Shown here: positions 1-6,182 of the stretch, piece by piece
How positions within the stretch are numbered: the first letter of the stretch is position 1
Layout: every line of letters starts with the position of its first letter
Assembly: GCA_016786965.1 (NCBI GenBank)
Contig: JAEUVL010000404.1
Span: 1-9,235 of the forward strand
Direction of reading: 5' to 3'
Length of the DNA stretch: 9,235 nt
From: Chitinophagaceae bacterium
GTDB lineage: Bacteria > Bacteroidota > Bacteroidia > Chitinophagales > Chitinophagaceae
Program-made: the position numbers and the translations under genes
Notes under the pieces: model-generated
Told to the model about the DNA's origin: nothing
The model's database searches: none
What the model saw: only the letters and a program-made list of their open reading frames with translations

Positions 1-110
1 ACAAACATGAGAAAAGCTACCAGGCCGACTGCAAAAAAAATCTGTATTGCCACAGGCAGGTAGGATTCCGCATTGGCATTAGTAAGATTGGTCTGAAGTA
101 AATGGATCAT
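1..110 (-). CDS. nuoA: NADH-quinone oxidoreductase subunit A, 5' end (partial)
   Basis: The minus strand reads from an ATG at 110 off the left edge, giving 36 complete codons. The visible protein has a short polar N-terminus (MIHLLQTNLTNANAES), then YLPVAIQIFFAVGLVAFLMF, which runs into the first membrane helix. This matches the N-terminus of NuoA, the small three-helix membrane subunit of respiratory complex I, as found in Bacteroidota. NuoA sits at the junction of the peripheral and membrane arms and is normally the first gene of the nuo operon, which would continue to the left. The start is chosen because it is the only ATG that leaves a short hydrophilic leader before the helix, and a -7 box lies just upstream. 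Only the first part of the protein is visible and the diagnostic GPKR-type loop is outside, so another small membrane protein remains possible. Confidence 0.72.
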   Translation of the reverse strand, partial: MIHLLQTNLTNANAESYLPVAIQIFFAVGLVAFLMF

Positions 111-128
111 AGGTTTTTACTCTGTGGG

Positions 129-136
129 CAAAAATA
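129..136 (-). promoter_or_regulatory. Possible -7 promoter box for nuoA
   Basis: On the minus strand this reads TATTTTTG, a perfect match to the Bacteroidota housekeeping -7 consensus TAnnTTTG, 18 nt before the nuoA start codon. That implies a leader of only about a dozen nucleotides. I see no convincing TTTG-type -33 element about 19 bp upstream, so the call rests on the -7 box alone. Confidence 0.35.
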
Positions 137-218
137 AGGTGGTAGCCTGAAAATACCTTAATTAAAATGCTGCCGCGAAAACTCAAAGCAGATCGAAAGC
201 CGCTATGGAACCAAAAGA

Positions 219-250
219 AAAATCCCCCGCCAATAACAGCAAGGGATTTT
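219..250 (-). terminator. Probable terminator of the tonB-TPR operon
   Basis: AAAATCCC and GGGATTTT form an 8-bp inverted repeat around a 16-nt loop. Read on the minus strand it lies 25 nt past the TAA of the TPR gene and is followed by the T-rich tail TTTCTTTT, as expected for intrinsic termination. The stem is short and AT-rich, so efficiency may be modest. It would separate the four-gene operon from nuoA transcription. Confidence 0.45.
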
Positions 251-275
251 CTTTAAAAAGAAGAAAACCGAGTTC

Positions 276-2042
276 TTATTTCTTTACAGCAGCCGTTTTA
301 CTTGCTGTTGCTGTTTTTGGTTTTGCAGGCTGTATAGCCGTCTTTTTGATAGTTGCTGGCTTAGCTGCCGGCACCGGGTTTCCCTTTGGTGCAGGGGTAG
401 TGGCCGGCTTAATACCAGCCGCTTTTTTCAGGGCGGCAATATTAGCTTTAATGGACTCATTTGTAGGATCAAAAACCAGCATCTTTTCCAGGTAAAGGAT
501 CGCCTTTTCTTTATCCTTGGCTATATTGGCATAATACTGAGCCAGGTAACCAGAGGTACTGAGTATTGACTTCCTGTTTTTAGCGGTATCTTTTTCCAGC
601 ACTTCCAGGTATTTTAGCCCGTAAGGCACTGCGAGGCCCTTCTCCATCGTCGTATCTTCTAAACGTCCTATTTGAAACAGCATCTGCCAGCCGTAGGTTT
701 CACCAGGCCATTTTTCTGTATAAGTATTAAACAGGCCTTTGGATTTTTCGTAACTGTTTCCCTGGTAATAAGCAAACCCAGCATCAAAATAATCCCGCTG
801 GCCAGCACCCGCTCCTTTCAGTTTAATGATCTCTGAACGGATATCCCCCTCTCTTAAACGATCGCCTGCAGTTTTGAATGCCTCGGCACCCTGTTTCAGA
901 AAGTCAACTTTTGAAGAGAGTACGGTATCAACTGCAGCACCTCTTGTATAGGCATTGTAAATCTCATCGCCTGTAACACCGGTTTTGACCAGGATGTCTG
1001 CCAATAATTTATAATCTCCCGAGTTCAGGTCCTCAGCCTTTTCTCTTTTGAAATACCAGTCTATATATTTCCTCGCACTTGAATAATCAGCTTTTTGATA
1101 ATAAGCGTCTGCCAGGAGTTTTAACACCTTAGGTTTAGTTTTCTCACCGGTGGCAGCTACTACTTTCTCAGCCCTGTTCGTAGCACAGTCAAAATCTTTT
1201 TTGGCCCAGCACAACTGTGCAAATAAATGCTCATGGCTGATATCAGGGTCTGAATTACTGATAAACTTATTCAATTGCTCCTCAGCTTCTGGAAACTTTG
1301 CCCGGAAAAAATTATAATAAAACAATTCATAATAAGCAGGTGCAAAAGTCGCATCTCTTTTTGAGGCGTCGTTTAAGTATTCCAGTACGAGTTCCCAGTT
1401 CTTCTGAGATTCAAAAAGCTTTGACAAACGCAGGCTGGCTACAGCAAACGAAGGATTGATCTCCAGTGCTTTTTTATATGTTTGAAATGCTTCGCCACCC
1501 CCTTCACCTGGCCGGGCTTTGCGGTATGCATTACCTAATTGCAGCAATGTTTCTGTATTCCTGTCGGCTTTACCAGCCGCCTCTTTCAATTTTTCAATAG
1601 CGTAATTAAAATCGCCGGCCTTTGCATCCACATTGGCACGGCCAATGGCGGTCAATACGATCGGGTCAGCTCCTTTTTTACCACTGGTGGCCGCAGTAAT
1701 GGCCGCCTCAAATTTTTGGCGTGCATCATTGGTCTTATTGTCCAAAAGATCTGCATGGCCCAGACCTACCAGTATCAGTGGGGCGCTCCCATTAGTGGCC
1801 AGTGCCTTATCGTACAATTGCCTTGCTTTATCGTTTTCGTCCATATCAAAATATGTTTGGCCTAACCAATAAGTGGCCTCCATATTATTGGGATTCGTTG
1901 CCAGCAATTTTTCAAAAACACCAATGGCGCTTTTAAATCTGTCCGCATACAAATGGTTCATACCCTCTTGTATGGTTTGCGCTTTCAAACCGGAAACAAA
2001 TAAGAGTCCGGCAGCGATGAATGAAATAGTGGTTTTCTTCAT
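276..2042 (-). CDS. Secreted tetratricopeptide-repeat (TPR) protein
   Basis: A 588-aa protein with an SPase I signal peptide (residues 1-21, cut after GLKA) and a long run of helical pairs. TPR-like hairpins are clearest near residues 24-57 (DRFKSAIGVFEKLLATNPNN), 56-87 (YWLGQTYFDMDENDKARQLYDKAL), 164-197 (LLQLGNAYRKA...YKKALEINP), 303-336, 418-445 and 497-528 (AILYLEKMLVFDPTN). Residues 541-588 form a lysine, alanine, proline and threonine-rich tail that looks disordered. The only cysteines are C278 and C286. TPR proteins act as protein-protein scaffolds; this one should sit in the periplasm. It is the last gene of the tonB operon, 43 nt after the PstS-like gene and just before a hairpin. 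The start ATG follows an A-rich leader and gives a complete signal peptide. The TPR assignment is firm; its partner is unknown, though operon mates suggest a link to TonB-dependent envelope functions. Confidence 0.9.
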   Translation of the reverse strand: MKKTTISFIAAGLLFVSGLKAQTIQEGMNHLYADRFKSAIGVFEKLLATNPNNMEATYWLGQTYFDMDENDKARQLYDKALATNGSAPLILVGLGHADLLDNKTNDARQKFEAAITAATSGKKGADPIVLTAIGRANVDAKAGDFNYAIEKLKEAAGKADRNTETLLQLGNAYRKARPGEGGGEAFQTYKKALEINPSFAVASLRLSKLFESQKNWELVLEYLNDASKRDATFAPAYYELFYYNFFRAKFPEAEEQLNKFISNSDPDISHEHLFAQLCWAKKDFDCATNRAEKVVAATGEKTKPKVLKLLADAYYQKADYSSARKYIDWYFKREKAEDLNSGDYKLLADILVKTGVTGDEIYNAYTRGAAVDTVLSSKVDFLKQGAEAFKTAGDRLREGDIRSEIIKLKGAGAGQRDYFDAGFAYYQGNSYEKSKGLFNTYTEKWPGETYGWQMLFQIGRLEDTTMEKGLAVPYGLKYLEVLEKDTAKNRKSILSTSGYLAQYYANIAKDKEKAILYLEKMLVFDPTNESIKANIAALKKAAGIKPATTPAPKGNPVPAAKPATIKKTAIQPAKPKTATASKTAAVKK

Positions 2043-2068
2043 TTTTTGTTTCTTCTTTTTTTGTTTGT
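2043..2068 (-). promoter_or_regulatory. A-rich translation-initiation leader of the TPR gene
   Basis: The 26 nt before the TPR gene start are almost entirely A on the minus strand, with a few G and C (ending AGAAGAAACAAAAA before ATG). There is no GGAGG-like Shine-Dalgarno core. Bacteroidota commonly initiate at such unstructured A-rich leaders, so this is probably the functional initiation region and it supports the chosen start. Confidence 0.4.
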
Positions 2069-2085
2069 AAATATAACTACTTTGG

Positions 2086-3024
2086 TTACTCGTTCAGTTT
2101 CACCGGCCTGATACCGAAATTTTTTTGTGCTGGTGCCAGGTAAGATCGTCTGAAAATCATCTGTCCAATTTCTCCGCTCATAAAGTTTGCAAATCCTGTT
2201 CCAAGTCCCCGGTAGTTCTCTTTGAGTATATAAACCAAATCCCGTACCATAGGGTAACGTTTCAAATAAATATTTGCCTGGTAAGCTTTAACAAATCCTC
2301 CGGGAATATCCGTGGACTCGAGGTTTACCACTTTAACTTTTTTCAAAAAACTTATCTGGGCTGTGTCTTCCGGGTTGCCAATCCACTCTACACCTATAAA
2401 ACCTATCACCCCTGGATTCTTTGATACATAATCAATCACACCTTCACTGCTGCGGGCGGCCATCGCATCTGGCGTAAGTGAGTCACCACGCAATACTGAA
2501 TCGATGACAAAACGTACGGTACTGGTTGCTTTCACTCCGTCAAATACAGGAATTAACTTTTTCTTATGCCTGCCGGTTAAAATATCACGGATGTCCTGCA
2601 TACGTAAAATAGTGTCCGCCGAGGATGGATGTACGATCACCGATATGCCATCCCATGCCAATACCATGCTTCGCATTCCCAGCTTAAAAGAGTCGGTCAG
2701 AAAATTATTTTCCTGTACACTATGCTTTCTTGTAGCTATCACCATTCTGATGCTGTCTACAAAAAGATCCTTAAGACATTCCGCTTCCGGCTTATAATGC
2801 ACTATTATATGTGTACCTGCATTACGGGCCTCATACACCTGCACCTGCTGATCAATTATTGGCTTGAACGATTCATCCGCACTTACATGGATCGTGCCTC
2901 TGTAAGGGGTATCCGGCAGATGACTTTCCTGTTCCTTGTACGACTTGCAGGATACTATTGTTAACAGGGATATAATCAAACCCGACGTCAACAGCCTTTT
3001 ATATTTCACAGTACGGAAACTCAT
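2086..3024 (-). CDS. PstS-like substrate-binding lipoprotein
   Basis: A 312-aa protein with a lipoprotein signal: charged N-terminus, hydrophobic core, and lipobox IVSC with the lipidated cysteine at residue 26. The rest follows the PstS/type-2 periplasmic binding-protein pattern: GTIHVSADESFKPIIDQQVQVYEA (43-66, in outline), DGISVIVHPSSADTILRMQDIRDILTG (125-151, in outline), a hinge strand near 160-175, and SEGVIDYVSKNPGVIGFIG (193-211). PstS captures phosphate for the PstCAB importer, but no pstC, pstA or pstB is here, and the glycine/serine phosphate loops look altered (ADES at 49-52, KATST at 165-169). A phosphate role is therefore doubtful. Its start overlaps the preceding gene's stop by one base (TAATG), implying translational coupling to the 82-aa membrane protein. 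As operon mate of tonB it may be a periplasmic ligand or envelope-binding protein. The fold family is fairly sure; the ligand is unknown. Confidence 0.85.
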   Translation of the reverse strand: MSFRTVKYKRLLTSGLIISLLTIVSCKSYKEQESHLPDTPYRGTIHVSADESFKPIIDQQVQVYEARNAGTHIIVHYKPEAECLKDLFVDSIRMVIATRKHSVQENNFLTDSFKLGMRSMVLAWDGISVIVHPSSADTILRMQDIRDILTGRHKKKLIPVFDGVKATSTVRFVIDSVLRGDSLTPDAMAARSSEGVIDYVSKNPGVIGFIGVEWIGNPEDTAQISFLKKVKVVNLESTDIPGGFVKAYQANIYLKRYPMVRDLVYILKENYRGLGTGFANFMSGEIGQMIFRRSYLAPAQKNFGIRPVKLNE

Positions 3025-3272
3025 TAATTAAAGTACTTTTTTTGATAACCACGATAAATACGCCATGTCCCGTATAAAAGACAAAGCCCCCCAAACATTT
3101 TTTCCAGCAGATCCGGCTGCCCTAATTTTTCATTGATGGGAATATCGCCCAGCTTTGAACGGAACAGGAAAAACAAGCCTATCAGAAAAATAATGAAGCC
3201 CATGACGTAATCCATCATAGACCTCATTGTGGCAATTTGCTTCCTCTTTTTCTTTTCATATTCTTCAAACAT
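3024..3272 (-). CDS. Small two-TM inner-membrane protein, unknown function
   Basis: An 82-aa protein I cannot assign to a named family. The N-terminal 20 residues are highly basic and charged (MFEEYEKKKRKQIATMRSMM), followed by a hydrophobic helix at about 21-37 (DYVMGFIIFLIGLFFLF), a polar loop at 38-56 and a second, less hydrophobic helix at about 57-73 (EKMFGGLCLLYGTWRIY), ending in a basic tail. By the positive-inside rule both termini face the cytoplasm and the loop faces the periplasm. It lies 36 nt after tonB, and its TAA shares a base with the ATG of the PstS-like lipoprotein gene, so the two are probably translated together. The coding call is supported by the tight packing and by a membrane topology that makes sense. 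A role as membrane partner for TonB or for the lipoprotein is inference only. Confidence 0.82.
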   Translation of the reverse strand: MFEEYEKKKRKQIATMRSMMDYVMGFIIFLIGLFFLFRSKLGDIPINEKLGQPDLLEKMFGGLCLLYGTWRIYRGYQKKYFN

Positions 3273-3308
3273 CCATCATCAATTTTAGGGTTAGCAAATT
3301 ATTGAAAT

Positions 3309-4136
3309 TTATTCTTCCAGCCCGATAAATGTTACAGGCAGTACATAGCTTACAGGAACATTCACTCCATTCTGTATAGCTGGTATCCACTTAGGCATTT
3401 TCTTACACACCCTTACCACTTCATTATCATACTCATTACCCCCGCTGGTCACTATCTCAAAGGTGTTCACAGATCCGTCTTTATCTACTTTGAATTTCAC
3501 TTTCACCACCTTTTTCTCCCCACTATTCAGGCCCCCAGGCGTGCTTAAATAACGGGATAAGAACTTCTGCAAGCCTTCCTGGCCACCGGGAAATTCCGGA
3601 TCCTTTTCCTGGATCACAAAATCGGGAGTTGGGTTAGAAGGCCCTGAATTATTCACTTCACCATTTCCTCCAGGTTCTTTCACCGGGATGGTAACAATAC
3701 CTTTATCCAATTCGCCTTTTTTATCGTTGTCAGCAATAATTTTACCGGCCAGGTCCTCAACCGGAGGCACTGGTGTATTAACCGTTTCCTTAATTACAGG
3801 AGTCGTAAATTTAACTTGTGCCGTTATTACAGCAGGGGCTTTCGGTTTTGATTTTGTCACTTGCCTGGGCTTCTCAGGCTCCTTAGGTTTTTCCTGCGGC
3901 AGCACATATTCCTTTATCACCAGTCCCGGCATTTCTTTTTTGGCAATCGCTTTGTCATCTTTCCTGGCTGGAAGAGTAAATAGAATAAAAGCAAGTATCA
4001 CAAACATACCCGCACCCAATGCCACCAGCAGTCGTTTATTATAGCCGTTGCGCAAGGCATAAGCACCATACTCTTTATTACGGTCCTCGAAAACGATATC
4101 GAGAAGATTGGCTTGCATGATTTGATTGTTTGTCAT
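3309..4136 (-). CDS. tonB: Energy transducer TonB
   Basis: A 275-aa TonB that couples the proton-motive force, through ExbB/ExbD, to outer-membrane TonB-dependent (SusC-like) transporters. The order is: cytoplasmic segment 1-35 with the Bacteroidota TonB signature DIVFEDRNKEYGAYALR; one membrane helix at about 36-54; a lysine/proline-rich periplasmic linker at about 66-175 (EKPKEPEKP, VKFTTPVIK); and a C-terminal TonB domain at about 180-273, with EFPGG, KFKVDKDGSV, and PKWIPAIQNG followed by VPVSYVLPVTF. The start at 4136 is preferred over an in-frame ATG at 4259. The extra 41 residues do not resemble any TonB N-terminus and would run across the divergent promoter region. It is the first gene of a four-gene operon with the membrane protein, PstS-like lipoprotein and TPR protein. 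No exbB or exbD is in the window, so the motor must be encoded elsewhere or shared. Confidence 0.93.
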   Translation of the reverse strand: MTNNQIMQANLLDIVFEDRNKEYGAYALRNGYNKRLLVALGAGMFVILAFILFTLPARKDDKAIAKKEMPGLVIKEYVLPQEKPKEPEKPRQVTKSKPKAPAVITAQVKFTTPVIKETVNTPVPPVEDLAGKIIADNDKKGELDKGIVTIPVKEPGGNGEVNNSGPSNPTPDFVIQEKDPEFPGGQEGLQKFLSRYLSTPGGLNSGEKKVVKVKFKVDKDGSVNTFEIVTSGGNEYDNEVVRVCKKMPKWIPAIQNGVNVPVSYVLPVTFIGLEE

Positions 4137-4186
4137 GGTAGTGTGTTTGGTAATTAGATGCCGGGTATTACATAAATCCACAAGTA

Positions 4187-4218
4187 CAAAGTGTTGAATA
4201 CTTGTTATAAAACACAAA
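4187..4218 (-). promoter_or_regulatory. Weak candidate promoter for the tonB operon
   Basis: On the minus strand a TTTG (-33-like, 4215-4218) is followed after 20 bp by ACACTTTG (4187-4194), which keeps the TTTG half of the Bacteroidota -7 box but lacks the leading TA. This would give a leader of about 45 nt before the tonB ATG. No better TAnnTTTG match exists on this strand between the two divergent genes, so a promoter is expected here, but its exact place is uncertain. Confidence 0.25.
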
Positions 4219-4269
4219 ACAATCCTATGACTGCAAATAGCCGGCGGCTGAAAACTCATAGGTCATAAC

Positions 4270-4277
4270 TATCTTTG
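4270..4277 (+). promoter_or_regulatory. -7 promoter box of the phosphatase-hisS operon; near-leaderless
   Basis: TATCTTTG is a perfect match to the Bacteroidota -7 consensus TAnnTTTG and ends only 4 nt before the phosphatase ATG. Since transcription starts a few bases after this box, the mRNA would begin at or within a few bases of the start codon. The -33 region (about 4247-4250, GCTG) is weak. Such boxes close to start codons are common in this phylum. Confidence 0.65.
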
Positions 4278-4281
4278 CACC

Positions 4282-4770
4282 ATGAAGATTTTAATGGTGT
4301 GTCTTGGGAATATCTGCCGCAGTCCGCTGGCAGAAGGCATCCTGCAGGACAAAGCTTTTAAGGCAGGTTTAACATGGAGTGTGGAAAGTGCAGGTACCAA
4401 CCGATACCATACCGGGGATTCCCCGCATCCGCTTTCCCAAAAAATAGCCCGGCAAAACGGGATCGATATCAGCCAGCAAAAGGCCCGCACCTTTATAGCC
4501 AGCGATTTTGATGTATATGATAAAATATATGCGCTGGCAGATGATGTGCTGGACGAGATAAAAAGAATAGCCGGTAAAAAATTCAATGCAGCTAAAGCTA
4601 CCCTGCTGATGAATGAAGTGCACCCCGATGCAAATATGGATGTACCCGACCCTTATTACGGACCGGAAGCCGGTTATCATGACGTGTATAAACTGATTAA
4701 TGAAGCTTGCGATATGATAATTCATAAACACGGAACCGCTAAAACAAAAGCAACCGCTAACCTTATTTGA
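4282..4770 (+). CDS. Low-molecular-weight protein-tyrosine phosphatase
   Basis: A 162-aa cytoplasmic enzyme of the LMW-PTP family, which hydrolyses phosphotyrosine (and in some members phosphoarginine). The catalytic P-loop is at the N-terminus, CLGNICRS (C7 nucleophile, R13 and S14), and the general acid is D123 in VPDPYYG. SAGT (37-40) and the family's HPLSQKIARQNGIDIS stretch are also present, and the length is typical. The start codon sits just after a perfect -7 box, so it is well fixed. It is first of a plus-strand operon and is followed after 31 nt by hisS. No tyrosine kinase or capsule-export gene, the usual partners of Wzb-type phosphatases, is nearby, so the substrate cannot be read from context. 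The last dozen residues (GTAKTKATANLI) extend past the usual fold end and are probably a flexible tail. Confidence 0.93.
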   Translation: MKILMVCLGNICRSPLAEGILQDKAFKAGLTWSVESAGTNRYHTGDSPHPLSQKIARQNGIDISQQKARTFIASDFDVYDKIYALADDVLDEIKRIAGKKFNAAKATLLMNEVHPDANMDVPDPYYGPEAGYHDVYKLINEACDMIIHKHGTAKTKATANLI

Positions 4771-4801
4771 CCAACTTGATTTTTTGAACTACCAGACTGA
4801 C

Positions 4802-6178
4802 ATGGCAAAACCATCGCTACCACAAGGAACAAGAGATTTCGGACCGGAAACTGTTCGTAAAAGGAATTTCATTTTTAATACAATAAGAGAGGTGTTTGAA
4901 TTGTATGGGTTTCAACCACTGGAAACACCGGCAATGGAGAACCTGGACACACTGATGGGAAAGTATGGAGAAGAAGGAGACAAGCTGATCTTCAAGATAC
5001 TCAACAACGGACTGGATAATCCTGAAAAAGAAAAACAACTCCGGGAAGATTTTGAAAAGGTGCTGCACGGAAAAAACACAAAAGGTATAACCGAAAGAGC
5101 ACTAAAGTATGACCTTACCATTCCTTTTGCCCGCTATGTGGCTATGAACCATGGCCAGTTGACATTCCCCTTTAAACGCTACCAGATACAACCTGTATGG
5201 AGGGCAGACCGGCCGCAGAAAGGAAGATACCGGGAGTTTTATCAATGCGATGCGGATGTGGTGGGAAGCAATGCCCTGTTAAATGAAGTGGAACTGGTAA
5301 GTATCTATACTACCGTATTTGATAAATTAAATATCCCCGTTGAAGTAAAGATCAACAACCGGAAGATATTACAGGCGCTGGCTGAAAGCTGCGGCGGCAC
5401 CGAACGAATGACTGACATTACCATTGCTATTGATAAACTGGATAAGATCGGTCTGGATAAAGTAAAAGAAGAATTGGCCAATCGTGGATTAACAGAAGAA
5501 CAGATCAATAATATCGACACGTATCTTTCTGTGGCGCGTTACTCCGGTGATAATGAAACCGTACTGAACCAACTCTCCAACCTTTTCGAAAACATTCCTG
5601 TTGGTAAAGAAGGATTAAGTGACATAAGATACATACTGGACAACACCAGCAGCCTTGCGTCCTCGGCAAGGATATTGATTGACCCAACACTGGCCAGAGG
5701 TCTGAACTATTATACCGGTTCCATATTTGAAATAAAAGCAACCGGCGTAGTCATGGGCAGCATCGGTGGCGGCGGCCGCTATGATGACCTGACCGGTCTG
5801 TTTGGCGTTCCTAATATTCCCGGGGTAGGTATCTCTTTTGGAGTGGACAGGATTTACGATGTGATGGAAGAACTAAAACTCTTTCCTGAAAATATACATG
5901 TGGGTACACAAGTGCTGTTCTTTAATTTGGGAACAAAAGAGAGCAGCCGGGCCTTTACCCTGATGCAGCAATTAAGGCAAGCTGGTACCCGCTGCGAATT
6001 ATTTCACGAAACGGCTAAGTTTGACAAACAATTCAAATACGCAGAGAAAAAAAATATCCCTTTTATTATTATCATCGGTGAGAAGGAGCTGAACGACAAT
6101 ACCTGTACGGTGAAAAACCTCTCCACCGGCGAACAACAAACTATTCCAGGCAACACATTGACAAATCACACATTTTAA
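4802..6178 (+). CDS. hisS: Histidyl-tRNA synthetase, eukaryote-like type
   Basis: A 458-aa class II synthetase that charges tRNA-His with histidine in the cytoplasm. Visible in order: the N-terminal PQGTRDF (7-13); LMGKYGEEGDKLIFK near motif 1 (51-65); LKYDLTIPFARYVAMN (101-116); motif 2 with GRYREFYQCDADVVG (141-155); the histidine-binding LARGLNYYTGSIFE (297-310); motif 3 GSIGGGGRYDDLTGLFG through GVDR (319-350, R350); and a C-terminal anticodon-binding domain from about 365. The wording of motif 2 and of the LMGKYG and PFARY blocks resembles eukaryotic HARS more than E. coli HisS. LNYYTG replaces the usual LDYYTG. The ATG at 4802 is preferred over a TTG 18 nt upstream because it places PQGTRDF at the normal distance from the N-terminus. 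It is 31 nt after the phosphatase gene, with the next gene 4 nt after its stop. Confidence 0.96.
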   Translation: MAKPSLPQGTRDFGPETVRKRNFIFNTIREVFELYGFQPLETPAMENLDTLMGKYGEEGDKLIFKILNNGLDNPEKEKQLREDFEKVLHGKNTKGITERALKYDLTIPFARYVAMNHGQLTFPFKRYQIQPVWRADRPQKGRYREFYQCDADVVGSNALLNEVELVSIYTTVFDKLNIPVEVKINNRKILQALAESCGGTERMTDITIAIDKLDKIGLDKVKEELANRGLTEEQINNIDTYLSVARYSGDNETVLNQLSNLFENIPVGKEGLSDIRYILDNTSSLASSARILIDPTLARGLNYYTGSIFEIKATGVVMGSIGGGGRYDDLTGLFGVPNIPGVGISFGVDRIYDVMEELKLFPENIHVGTQVLFFNLGTKESSRAFTLMQQLRQAGTRCELFHETAKFDKQFKYAEKKNIPFIIIIGEKELNDNTCTVKNLSTGEQQTIPGNTLTNHTF

Positions 6179-6182
6179 ATTT

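Noticed and set aside
205..495. Plus-strand 96-aa open frame with a hydrophobic stretch, which could look like a membrane protein
   Set aside because: It is antisense to the lysine/alanine/proline tail of the TPR gene; the hydrophobic residues are the complement of that low-complexity coding sequence.
2629..2964. Plus-strand 111-aa cysteine- and histidine-containing frame opposite the PstS-like gene
   Set aside because: It is fully antisense to a gene with a clear lipobox and family motifs, and has no start context of its own.
3283..3293. TTTTAGGGTTA upstream of the 82-aa gene, repeated inverted at 8572-8582 upstream of the small secreted-protein gene, as a possible shared operator
   Set aside because: An 11-base match in 9.2 kb counting both strands is expected about twenty times by chance, and its orientation relative to the two genes is opposite.
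4137..4259. N-terminal extension of TonB by 41 residues to an upstream in-frame ATG
   Set aside because: The extension lacks TonB-like sequence, lies in the divergent promoter region, and would displace the conserved Bacteroidota N-terminus that starts at 4136.
4784..4801. TTG start giving HisRS six extra residues
   Set aside because: ATG at 4802 gives the standard distance to PQGTRDF and needs no rare start codon.
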